Made by a program: the position numbers and the translations under genes. The notes beneath the pieces are model-generated. The model ran no database searches. It saw only the letters and a list, made by a program, of their open reading frames with translations, and was not told where the DNA came from. This document shows, in pieces, positions 43,366 through 48,921 of a stretch of DNA of 48,921 nt (position 1 is its first letter; each line of letters begins with the position of its first letter). The DNA comes from Clostridiaceae bacterium (GTDB lineage Bacteria; Bacillota; Clostridia; Lachnospirales; Lachnospiraceae): positions 1 to 48,921 of the forward strand of contig QXWR01000038.1 in assembly GCA_009911065.1 (NCBI GenBank), in the 5' to 3' direction.

Positions 43366-43890
43366 CTATGATTTTGCAGCAAGTTTCATCGCATCTTTGA
43401 GTGTTGCCATTTCTTCCAGGATTTTTTTGGCTTTTTCATAATATCCTTCTTTAGCAACTATCTGATACAGCTCTAAAAGCCATCTATATTCCTGCTCACT
43501 CTCCCACAAATTATAATCAACCTTTTCACGGGTTTTCTGAGCGCGAGAGGTGCCAAATCCTTTTTCTCTGGAAGAATTATGGATTCCTTTCCGGAGCTTT
43601 GCCAGCATTGGACCAGAAACAATCTCCACCTTAGCATCATGCACGCGGTCTTCCATAGCAACCATCTGCCGCCGGTCCTGCCAAGTATATCCTTTAAAAC
43701 GACATATTCCACAGGAACAATGCACTTTCCCTTTATCCAGACTTCCCATTACTGGCGCACTTTCAAGTCTTCCGTTTTCATCCCTTTCCGCATTACAGCT
43801 GTATCCTCCAGTATTCTCAATAATGCCATATCTTCTCGCAATATGACGATCCCGCTGATGAATGCGAAATCTTCTATCCTTATGCTTCAT
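43366..43890 (-). CDS. Uncharacterised Cys-containing protein (174 residues)
   Basis: Very basic N-terminus (RRFRIHQRDRHIARRYGIIE), then KVHCSCGICRFKGYTWQDRR with CxCxxC, then a long helical C-terminal part. The KVHCSCxxCRxK motif recalls small uncharacterised proteins on Firmicutes plasmids and phages that may bind a metal and nucleic acid. GAGGAGG precedes the ATG; CATAATTA promoter 34 bases upstream. Confidence 0.6.
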   Translation of the reverse strand: MKHKDRRFRIHQRDRHIARRYGIIENTGGYSCNAERDENGRLESAPVMGSLDKGKVHCSCGICRFKGYTWQDRRQMVAMEDRVHDAKVEIVSGPMLAKLRKGIHNSSREKGFGTSRAQKTREKVDYNLWESEQEYRWLLELYQIVAKEGYYEKAKKILEEMATLKDAMKLAAKS

Positions 43891-43924
43891 CCTTATGCCT
43901 CCTCATTCCTTATTTTTTCTTTTA

Positions 43925-43945
43925 TAATTATGGAATAGGATTCGG
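43925..43945 (-). promoter_or_regulatory. CATAATTA promoter candidate
   Basis: Minus-strand GAATCCTATTCCATAATTA, 34 bases before the 174-residue gene. Confidence 0.55.
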
Positions 43946-44076
43946 TCAAAAAGGCAAAAACAACAGGACGGTCTAACATCATTCGCTGATTTTCTTTTTC
44001 TATGCTTTCTGTTTTATTCTGCTTTATTCAGTCCTTTTATACTTTTATCTCACTTTACGATCCCTCCAGCAAAATC

Positions 44077-44102
44077 GAAAAACCAGGTTCATATGAACCT
44101 GG
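44077..44102 (-). terminator. Terminator after the XRE regulator
   Basis: Perfect palindrome CCAGGTTCAT/ATGAACCTGG followed by TTTTT on the minus strand. Confidence 0.8.
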
Positions 44103-44138
44103 CAAATTGTATTCAAAGGATTCTTTATTTTGTTTTAA

Positions 44139-44363
44139 TCAGTGATATATAATCATATCATTGATTGATATATTAAAAAGAACGCTTAGTGCAAGAAAAT
44201 TATCAACACTTGGAAGGGATGTTCCATGAAGCCACTTATAAATGGCATTGGTGGTGGAAAATCCCAAATAATCCCTGATATATGCAACACTAAAACCTCT
44301 GTCTCTTCTTAATGCATTTATTCTATTTCCAGTAGCAACCGGATCTATAACTGGATAACTCAT
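44139..44363 (-). CDS. XRE-type HTH regulator (74 residues)
   Basis: A single helix-turn-helix domain: INALRRDRGFSVAYIRDYLG, FSTTNAIYKWLHGTSLPSVD, LALSVLFNISINDMII. It is a typical small DNA-binding repressor of the Cro/CI-like class. GAGGAG precedes the ATG. It follows the 35-codon ORF at 44446 across a strong terminator, so read-through or a second promoter is needed. Likely regulates the neighbouring genes. Confidence 0.75.
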   Translation of the reverse strand: MSYPVIDPVATGNRINALRRDRGFSVAYIRDYLGFSTTNAIYKWLHGTSLPSVDNFLALSVLFNISINDMIIYH

Positions 44364-44384
44364 GCCATCTTCTCCTCTTCCAAT

Positions 44385-44415
44385 AAAAAAATGCCCGATC
44401 CTTTATGGTCAGGCA
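44385..44415 (-). terminator. Terminator between the small ORF and XRE gene
   Basis: TGCCTGACC/GGATCGGGCA stem with one mismatch followed by seven T on the minus strand. It leaves only about 20 bases before the XRE start, so it may work as an attenuator. Confidence 0.75.
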
Positions 44416-44445
44416 GGAATTGGAGACTATACGGAAACATTCCGA

Positions 44446-44553
44446 TTAAGGCTCTGTTACGCCATGCCATAAGGACACGAAAACAACGCGCTTCTGATCC
44501 GCACGTTCCTGTTTCTGTTCCTTCTGGCGTTTTCCAGTCATAAATCCTAACAT
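44446..44553 (-). CDS. Small 35-residue ORF with strong ribosome site
   Basis: GGAGGAAAGGAA precedes an ATG opening a basic peptide (MLGFMTGKRQKEQKQERADQ ... HGVTEP). A σA-type promoter lies about 90 bases upstream and a terminator 31 bases downstream, a complete small transcription unit. Could be a micro-protein or a leader peptide controlling the XRE gene. Confidence 0.45.
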   Translation of the reverse strand: MLGFMTGKRQKEQKQERADQKRVVFVSLWHGVTEP

Positions 44554-44639
44554 TTCCTTTCCTCCTCATTAGGAACTGTCCAAAATAATGGATACAGGCC
44601 ATGTATGCTTTTTGGCAATTCCTTATCTTTGTTAATTGC

Positions 44640-44668
44640 AATATAACATATTTTTTTATGAATGTAAA
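44640..44668 (-). promoter_or_regulatory. σA-type promoter TTTACA-17-TATATT
   Basis: Good housekeeping promoter upstream of the small ORF/XRE unit, with a TTATCCGCA box (44678-44686) 10 bases upstream of the -35. Confidence 0.6.
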
Positions 44669-44677
44669 ATGATTTTT

Positions 44678-44686
44678 TGCGGATAA
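44678..44686 (-). promoter_or_regulatory. TTATCCGCA box
   Basis: Exact copy of the recurrent nonamer directly upstream of a σA-type promoter. Confidence 0.4.
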
Positions 44687-44734
44687 CAAATTATAACATT
44701 TTTTGTTACCTGTCTGTAGTAAATCTATTCCCAA

Positions 44735-44802
44735 CAAGGATAAAACGAATCGAACAGATCCTTTGGAATCAAAATCCAATGGGCTGCCTTTACGCGATTC
44801 CC
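44735..44802 (-). tRNA. tRNA-Gln(UUG)-like, degenerate
   Basis: On the minus strand TTGGA-TTTTGAT-TCCAA forms a proper anticodon arm with UUG, and a TTCGATT T-loop and GTAAAGGC D-loop are present. The T-stem and acceptor stem have several mismatches, so it may be decaying. Confidence 0.4.
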
Positions 44803-44836
44803 TAAAAATAAATAAAAGTTCCAATATAATGCCAAA

Positions 44837-44910
44837 TGACCCCAGGGGGAATCGAACCCGCCATCTCCGGCTTGAAAGGCCGGTGTCGTAAACCACTTGA
44901 CCACAGGGCC
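44837..44910 (-). tRNA. tRNA-Glu(UUC)
   Basis: 74 bases; anticodon arm CCGGC-CTTTCAA-GCCGG (UUC), T-arm GCGGG-TTCGATT-CCCCC. The acceptor stem pairs with some G-U pairs. CCA is not encoded. Confidence 0.75.
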
Positions 44911-44914
44911 AAAA

Positions 44915-44986
44915 CTGAGATGTCAGGACTTGAACCTGAAATAAATGGGTCAGAACCATTCGTGTTGCCTATTACACCACATCCCA
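44915..44986 (-). tRNA. tRNA-Gln(CUG)
   Basis: 72 bases; acceptor TGGGATG/CATCTCA pairs fully with one G-U and gives the U1-A72 pair typical of Gln. Anticodon loop TTCTGAC (CUG), T-arm TCAGG-TTCAAGT-CCTGA perfect. Confidence 0.8.
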
Positions 44987-45039
44987 AAAAATACAAAAAA
45001 TTCTGCGGATTATAAAAAATAAGGTTTTATTACCACTAT

Positions 45040-45112
45040 AAGCCTAAAGGGACTTAAACTCACCTCCTTTGGATTGGGAATCCAATATCGTACACTTCCT
45101 GACTATAAGGCC
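45040..45112 (-). tRNA. tRNA-like, anticodon CCC (Gly?), degenerate
   Basis: Anticodon arm TTGGA-TTCCCAA-TCCAA is perfect, but the T-arm and acceptor stem pair poorly. Either a decaying tRNA or an unusual one. Confidence 0.35.
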
Positions 45113-45115
45113 AAA

Positions 45116-45188
45116 TGCAGGTAGAGGGACTTGAACCCTCGGCCAGACGGTTAAAAGCCGCCTGCTCTTCCATCTGAGCTACACCTGC
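45116..45188 (-). tRNA. tRNA-Lys(UUU)
   Basis: 73 bases; GCAGGTG acceptor pairs with TACCTGC, anticodon loop CTTTTAA (UUU), T-arm with TTCAAGT. All arms are canonical. CCA is not encoded. Confidence 0.85.
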
Positions 45189-45361
45189 TTAACAGAACCT
45201 TTCCCGTTCTCAAAATATTGTATTCGAATCAACAAGCATTTTTATACAGATCTGCACTCTATCATCCCATCTTACATACAATGCCTCTGTGTGTATACTG
45301 GGATAAACCCAAACCCTGTCGGCTAAGGGCCTGATTCTTTGCCAAATTAAGTTACATATGC

Positions 45362-45393
45362 AAAAAACCGCCTATCCTTATGAATAAGCGGTT
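45362..45393 (-). terminator. Rho-independent terminator after the small ORF at 45426
   Basis: AACCGC/GCGGTT arms followed by TTTTTT on the minus strand. Confidence 0.75.
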
Positions 45394-45425
45394 GCACCTT
45401 CACAGTTATATAAAGCACTCAGGTG

Positions 45426-45541
45426 TTATAGAATATCTCCTGTTCCGCATATCCATAATGACATCCAAACCATACGCTTTTCGCAAGCGCAGACCTGCTG
45501 TTTCTGACTTTTCTCGTTGATACTCACTACAATAGTGTTCA
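45426..45541 (-). CDS. Small ORF (38 residues), doubtful
   Basis: GGAAGGAG lies before an ATG opening MNTIVVSINEKSQKQQ..., with a terminator just downstream. An overlapping frame continues more naturally after residue 16 (LRLRKAYGLDVIMDMRNRR ...), so a one-base frameshift in a slightly longer protein is possible. No family recognised. Confidence 0.35.
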
Positions 45542-45784
45542 TATTTCTTCTCCTTCCGCTCATTCTTGATATTCTTATTATAATAGGGCGCAGCTTTTCT
45601 GTAAATCTACTGCTGGTAGACATAGTGTTAGATCTTTTATCTTTCTCAGAAATCAAACACCCTCTGCAAGCAACGGGACATAAAATTTGCAACGCAGCAA
45701 GCTGCGGGGTAATTGATCTACGATCCACTTCAGTCAATGCTGACCATGCGCCATGAGAGCGTGTCCTAAAGGGCTAATGATCCA

Positions 45785-45857
45785 TCCAGACAGAAAACGG
45801 AATTGTGGGCTGTCTGGTGAGTGACAGACCGGTTCACGACTTCAATTTCTGTCTGGA
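45785..45857. repeat. 12-bp perfect inverted repeat with nested hairpin
   Basis: TCCAGACAGAAA and TTTCTGTCTGGA, 49 bases apart, enclosing a GTCTG/CAGAC hairpin. Confidence 0.75.
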
Positions 45858-45864
45858 CAACACA

Positions 45865-46031
45865 CTAGTACTGCCATGCGGAAATTCCAGTGAATAATGC
45901 ACCCGCTGCCTACGCCCTCTGCACGCCTGCAAAGCTAGACGTAGGCACCACTACGCCGTCGCTTTGCAGACGCATAGATGCCGCAGACATCTGGCACTTT
46001 TTTCACCGTTATTTCCGCAAGGCAGTACTAG
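45865..46031. repeat. 21-bp inverted repeat enclosing smaller ones
   Basis: CTAGTACTGCCATGCGGAAAT pairs with ATTTCCGCAAGGCAGTACTAG with one mismatch, separated by 125 bases containing CTGCAAAGC/GCTTTGCAG and GCCTACG/CGTAGGC pairs. Confidence 0.75.
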
Positions 46032-46318
46032 CTTTGCGTCGCAAGCACGGCACTTGGCTCATTGTCTTCGGGAATAAAAGAAGACATACAACGACGAATA
46101 AGAAAAAACAAAAATCAAAAAACATTGATTTTTGCTTGTTTCGCGTATTTATTACGAAATTCTTAATTTTTGACCCTTGTGCCATTTTTTCAAAAATCGC
46201 AAAAAATCTTGGAAGAAAAACACCATTTGGGGACAAAAAATCGGAACTTTAGGGTGCAATTTTTCGAAAAGTCTTCGGAAAACCCCTTAAAAACTTTTCG
46301 GAAAGCTAAATTATGTAT

Positions 46319-46353
46319 ACAATAGAATCCCCATAGAACGGGGATTCTATTGT
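46319..46353. terminator. 14-bp perfect hairpin
   Basis: ACAATAGAATCCCC and GGGGATTCTATTGT around a seven-base loop; the minus strand reads TTGACA at its edge, so it may instead be an operator-like site. Confidence 0.55.
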
Positions 46354-46361
46354 CAAGAATA

Positions 46362-46392
46362 AAGGCTCCTGAGGAAAACCCTCAGAAGCCTT
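46362..46392. terminator. Hairpin next to the 14-bp inverted repeat
   Basis: AAGGCTCCTGAGG and CCTCAGAAGCCTT pair with one mismatch; T follows on the minus strand after two bases (TTTATT). Confidence 0.55.
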
Positions 46393-46483
46393 AGTTTTAC
46401 GTTGATAAGGATGTATTTACAACAACTTATCATCAACGCAGACAAACAGGGTGCAAGCAAAAGCAGAGAACATATCACTTTCA

Positions 46484-46681
46484 TTAGTGGTCGGTTCTCT
46501 GCTTTTCTGTTACGCAATAGAACACCGTTTTTGAGAGCAGACATATAAAACCCTTACCCCGCCATTTCAACGCCCGCAAAGCCGCATAAATCAAGAGAAA
46601 AATAACCTCTACTGCGTAACAAATCCCATAATAAGTTGAGGGCGAAAGCAGTTTACTGATTTCGTCCTCTTGACTGCCCAT
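46484..46681 (-). CDS. Small membrane protein of the Tn916-like unit
   Basis: 65 residues starting MGSQEDEISKLLSPSTYYGI with one hydrophobic helix (YAVEVIFLLIYAALRAL) and a basic end. It lies downstream of the orf8-like gene across a strong terminator, and another short frame (MSALKNGV...) overlaps its end. Function unknown; position suggests a conserved accessory of the conjugative element. Confidence 0.45.
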   Translation of the reverse strand: MGSQEDEISKLLSPSTYYGICYAVEVIFLLIYAALRALKWRGKGFICLLSKTVFYCVTEKQRTDH

Positions 46682-46693
46682 TAGCAAAGGCGG

Positions 46694-46743
46694 AAAAAGC
46701 TGTCAAGGGCGCGTAGCGCGAAGTTTACCCTTGACAGCTTTTT
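46694..46743. terminator. Bidirectional terminator of the sigma/HTH operon
   Basis: AAAAAGCTGTCAAGGG and CCCTTGACAGCTTTTT form a perfect 16-bp stem ending in T runs on both strands, about 16 bases after the orf8-like stop. Confidence 0.85.
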
Positions 46744-46759
46744 CTGTCTTTGCTACTTC

Positions 46760-46963
46760 CTATCGGTCGAAGCGGAATTTCAATATGGCTTCAACCAGTT
46801 TCGCCTTTAATCTGTCCTGTGTATCGTCATTGATATGCCCCTTATACATAGACAGGTATTTGATGTGTGCGGTGTAGTACCGCAATACTGCGTCTACCGC
46901 TTCCGGCTCTCCGGCAACGGCTTTTTCGATTACTTCAAAAGGTATCAGCTTTTTGTTCCTCAT
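46760..46963 (-). CDS. Orf8-like HTH-domain protein of Tn916 family
   Basis: 67 residues (PFEVIEKAVAGEPEAVDAVL, HINDDTQDRLKAKLVEAILK), matching the small helical proteins that follow the Orf7-type sigma factor in Tn916/Tn1549-like elements. Its start overlaps the end of the sigma gene by 29 bases. It likely works with that sigma-like protein in controlling excision and transfer genes. Confidence 0.75.
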   Translation of the reverse strand: MRNKKLIPFEVIEKAVAGEPEAVDAVLRYYTAHIKYLSMYKGHINDDTQDRLKAKLVEAILKFRFDR

Positions 46964-47393
46964 GTTCCAATCTCCCCCATTCTTTCCGCAACTGTTTCAG
47001 CGCAACATTTCTCCGACTGTTTATTGTACTTCTGCAACGCCCGTACAGTCTGCCGATTGCTTCATCACGATAACCGATGAAGTAATATAGCAACAAAACT
47101 TCTTGTCTTAATTTCGGCAATCTTGATAATGCCGCTGCTAACCGTTCATCATCAACGATAACTTTCTTTCCCAACACAAAAAATATGGTCGGCTTGTCCT
47201 GTTTTTCAAAGTAACTATCCATAGCAGACGGTTCAAAATATCGTTCTGACATCAGATAGTCAAGGGATATTTCTCGTTCCATTTTTCGCTTCAAATCCCG
47301 CCATGCGTTGATTGCTTCATGGCGCAGGACAACCTTGCAGAACGCATGGAAAGCATATTCAATATGCTCCATGAACTGTTCAGAATATCTCAT
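46935..47393 (-). CDS. Orf7-like sigma-70 factor of Tn916 family
   Basis: 152 residues. The C-terminal region 4 is clear: LPKLRQEVLLLYYFIGYRDE, AIGRLYGRCRSTINSRRNVA. The N-terminal half resembles degenerate sigma region 2. These proteins in Tn916-type elements raise transcription of excision and transfer genes. The GGGGG ribosome site (minus strand, 47403-47407) can pair with CCCCC at 47421-47425, so translation may be controlled by RNA folding. Confidence 0.82.
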   Translation of the reverse strand: MRYSEQFMEHIEYAFHAFCKVVLRHEAINAWRDLKRKMEREISLDYLMSERYFEPSAMDSYFEKQDKPTIFFVLGKKVIVDDERLAAALSRLPKLRQEVLLLYYFIGYRDEAIGRLYGRCRSTINSRRNVALKQLRKEWGRLEHEEQKADTF

Positions 47394-47402
47394 TTTCTCT
47401 CA

Positions 47403-47425
47403 CCCCCTTTCTTCCCAGTAGGGGG
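47403..47425 (-). promoter_or_regulatory. Hairpin covering the sigma ribosome site
   Basis: Minus-strand CCCCC-13 bases-GGGGG, where GGGGG is the core of the ribosome site located about 10 bases before the sigma start codon. Confidence 0.45.
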
Positions 47426-47434
47426 CTATTACAA

Positions 47435-47467
47435 CAAAAACCCATGCAGAATATATCCGCATAGGTT
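47435..47467 (-). terminator. Terminator or attenuator upstream of the Orf7-like gene
   Basis: AACCTATGCG/CTGCATGGGTT stem followed by TTTTG on the minus strand, about 45 bases before the sigma gene start. It lies in the 350-base gene-free gap 47394-47743. Confidence 0.65.
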
Positions 47468-47675
47468 CTTGGGTAATATGAGTTATTAAGACATACTAAA
47501 TGATATGTGTATTCATATTCATAGGCGTAATAGTCCTTGTTAATTGTTTGGCTTTTTTTGACCGATAAATGACTATTCTATTTTGTTGCTGACATACTTT
47601 GCATTTCATCACGATTCCCCTTTGTTATCCGTAAAATAAGTCTGCTGACTTGATAGAAATTTCTTTATTGAACAT

Positions 47676-47721
47676 AAAAAGAGCCGACAAACTGTGATTC
47701 TTATCACAAGTCTGTCGGCTC
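47676..47721 (-). terminator. Terminator after the KTR protein gene
   Basis: GAGCCGACA/TGTCGGCTC arms with an inner CTTGTGAT/ATCACAG stem, followed by TTTTT on the minus strand. Confidence 0.85.
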
Positions 47722-47743
47722 TGCGTCTTATGCGTCTGGCTCT

Positions 47744-47911
47744 TTATTGTTTTTGGATAACTGTTATTTGCAAATCCTTTACGTCAATTAAATTTTCCTG
47801 TCTGCACTTCGGGCAGTAGAGAGGAAAGTTCTTTAACTCCGTATCTGTCCTAATTTTCAATCGTGTCTTATTGCCGCAAACAGGGCATAATATCCATTTG
47901 ACTTTATCCAT
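47744..47911 (-). CDS. Cysteine-rich KTR-domain protein (55 residues)
   Basis: CPVCGNKTRLKIR and YCPKCRQENLIDVKDL give two CxxC zinc knuckles around a KTR motif, the hallmark of small proteins common on Tn916-like conjugative elements. It starts two bases after the XRE gene ends, so it is in one operon with it. Function unknown; probably nucleic-acid binding. Confidence 0.8.
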   Translation of the reverse strand: MDKVKWILCPVCGNKTRLKIRTDTELKNFPLYCPKCRQENLIDVKDLQITVIQKQ

Positions 47912-47913
47912 TT

Positions 47914-48135
47914 TTATTTCGATTTTTTCTCCTCCTCTACCGTAAATACTTCCTCAATCGTTACACCAAAAACCTTTGCTATATTCCATGCCAAAACTAA
48001 AGAAGGGTTATATTTTCCTTTTTCAAGATTTCCGATAGTTTCACGACGCACACCCACTTTTGAAGCTAATTCCTCCTGCTTCATATCAAATCTCGCCCTA
48101 TACTCCTTTATTCTGTTTTTAATCATTTTTTGCAT
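47914..48135 (-). CDS. XRE-family transcriptional regulator
   Basis: 73 residues; canonical HTH_3: [60 protein letters not shown]. It overlaps the membrane protein gene upstream by 17 bases, a pairing (membrane protein plus XRE) often seen in mobile elements and sporulation regulators. Likely controls its own operon. Confidence 0.85.
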   Translation of the reverse strand: MQKMIKNRIKEYRARFDMKQEELASKVGVRRETIGNLEKGKYNPSLVLAWNIAKVFGVTIEEVFTVEEEKKSK

Positions 48136-48469
48136 TTAACCTCTCTCTAATTTCCATTATAAAAGTTGAAAAAGCAAAAATGGCTATTGATACTCCAAAT
48201 CCCAATGCTGTTCCGGCTGCTAATGGATTGCTGCTAAGATTGAAATGTGACAGTATCAAGGTTGCGGATGTTGTAATTAAGAGGTTTGATACAAACGCAA
48301 AAGTAGCGCATTTCCTCATGTTTTCAATAAACATTTCATCGGGATTTACCCAGAAATATTCAAAGAATAGGGCAAACGCAAAGAAACATAGGAACAAGGG
48401 TTCCTCACCCAAAATCCCCCAAAATCCTAACAAAGAAAGAAAACCTATACAGCCATACCAATTTTTCAT
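48119..48469 (-). CDS. DUF3796-like membrane protein
   Basis: 116 residues starting [20 protein letters not shown] after AAAAAGGAGTAACACA; the frame is open to 48538. Several hydrophobic helices ([56 protein letters not shown]) and the [11 protein letters not shown] motif of DUF3796 proteins. Its gene partner is the XRE regulator; it may sense or modulate it at the membrane. Confidence 0.7.
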   Translation of the reverse strand: MKNWYGCIGFLSLLGFWGILGEEPLFLCFFAFALFFEYFWVNPDEMFIENMRKCATFAFVSNLLITTSATLILSHFNLSSNPLAAGTALGFGVSIAIFAFSTFIMEIRERLNAKND

Positions 48470-48618
48470 TGTGTTACTCCTTTTTGTGTGGTGTATTTCG
48501 CACTTTACGTTATAAATATACCACATTATTTTCGACACGTCAATCTCAAATAATGTGTTCTATTCTAGTTGACAAGTAGAACTGTACAGACATACTCTAA
48601 AACCACATTACAGCTCAT

Positions 48619-48634
48619 AAAAACTTCGGTTTTT
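48619..48634 (+). terminator. UUCG tetraloop hairpin with T run
   Basis: AAAAAC-TTCG-GTTTTT followed by CTTT on the plus strand; probable terminator for a plus-strand transcript or bidirectional. Confidence 0.5.
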
Positions 48635-48831
48635 CTTTATCCATATTTGGCATTTCCGAAACTTCCCTGTATTAAGGAGCAAGGAAAACTTTTTGAAGAA
48701 TTTTTCTCAATTCTCCGTCAAAATCGCCCTGTGCGGTGTTGTAGGTAGTGAGAGGATTTCAAGAGGGTTTGGGATTCTTCCCAACAAGCAAAATCTGTCC
48801 GACAAGCTATAGCGTGGACGGGCAGATTTAC

Positions 48832-48851
48832 GGAAATGGGTACCCGTTTCC
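48832..48851. repeat. 20-base near-palindrome
   Basis: GGAAATGGGTACCCGTTTCC, symmetrical except for one pair. Size and position fit an operator. Confidence 0.6.
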
Positions 48852-48921
48852 TATGAATGAGTTTTAATAGGAACACTGTAATATCAAGGCTTTTCGGAGC
48901 CTGCAACCACAAAAAAATATA

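Larger units (their letters stand above)
45542..46483. other. Structured non-coding region
   Basis: About 940 bases without a credible gene but full of inverted repeats: 45785-45857, 45865-46031, 46051-46075 (TGTCTTC/GAAGACA), 46264-46300 (CGAAAAGT/ACTTTTCG), 46319-46353 and 46362-46392. Locally richer in GC than the left part of the window. Confidence 0.6.
48470..48921. other. Right-end intergenic region with inverted repeats
   Basis: No gene is convincing in about 450 bases. It contains a UUCG-loop hairpin at 48619-48634, an inverted repeat at about 48790-48829 (AATCTGTCCG/CGGGCAGATT) and a 20-base near-palindrome at 48832-48851. Confidence 0.5.

Noticed and set aside
44360..44959. 199-codon minus-strand ORF across the tRNA region
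   Set aside because: It runs through two tRNA genes and the well-supported 35-codon ORF in another frame, so it is not a gene.
45290..45352. A further minus-strand tRNA-like sequence beside the tRNA cluster
   Set aside because: It has a GGG-TTTAT-CCC stem and a CCCT/AGGG stem, but the T-loop is only five bases, there is no proper U33 in the anticodon loop, and the acceptor ends do not pair.
1..48921. Use of TGA as Trp throughout the replicon
   Set aside because: Large genes encode Trp with TGG only, and several TGA stops are followed by terminators or unrelated sequence. The few suspicious TGA codons are better explained as mutations.

Overview
This window comes from a low-GC Firmicute, most likely a gut Lachnospiraceae or related Clostridia. 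The basis is AT-rich DNA, strong GGAGG-type ribosome sites, a CnaB/SpaA-type surface protein, a RpoD-like sigma factor and Tn916-family genes. Almost every gene lies on the minus strand. Nothing looks like ordinary chromosome: there is no core metabolism, no ribosomal genes, and no phage capsid, portal, terminase or tail gene.

Positions 1-44.6 kb read as part of a large autonomous mobile replicon (megaplasmid, large ICE or phage-plasmid). It carries much of a replication and repair toolkit: a RecJ-like DHH exonuclease, two OB-fold (SSB-like) proteins, a Rad50/SbcC-like ATPase, a DEDDh proofreading-type exonuclease, a DnaE-type DNA polymerase III alpha split by a frameshift, a CHC2 primase-type zinc protein, a DNA methyltransferase, a RpoD-like sigma factor and a second, very divergent sigma factor. 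Between these are many uncharacterised proteins. Cargo includes an Rpn-family nuclease with a spare C-terminal cassette (2.0-3.1 kb), a Uma2 endonuclease, an AbiH-type abortive infection protein (25.2-26.6 kb), and a 3286-residue repeat surface protein followed by a secreted membrane partner (27.1-38.3 kb). A cluster of tRNA genes and tRNA-like sequences lies at 44.7-45.2 kb.

The most notable signal is regulatory. Fourteen copies of a compact minus-strand box, CATAATTA, often preceded by an AATYCCAT-like stretch and without an obvious -35, sit 26-190 bases upstream of genes across the replicon. The RpoD-like sigma factor encoded here has a Gln where housekeeping sigma has the Thr that helps read the first base of the -10 box. 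I infer a self-encoded sigma/promoter regulon. A second motif, TTATCCGCA (one base from a DnaA box), recurs upstream of several promoters.

Positions 45.4-48.9 kb look like another unit: the regulatory end of a Tn916/Tn1549-family conjugative transposon. It holds a DUF3796-like membrane protein, an XRE regulator, a Cys-rich KTR protein, an Orf7-like sigma factor and an Orf8-like HTH protein, followed by about 900 bases of heavily structured non-coding DNA. Several genes appear damaged (dnaE frameshift, an in-frame TGA at 24.58 kb, a missing start on the second sigma gene), which could be decay or assembly indels.
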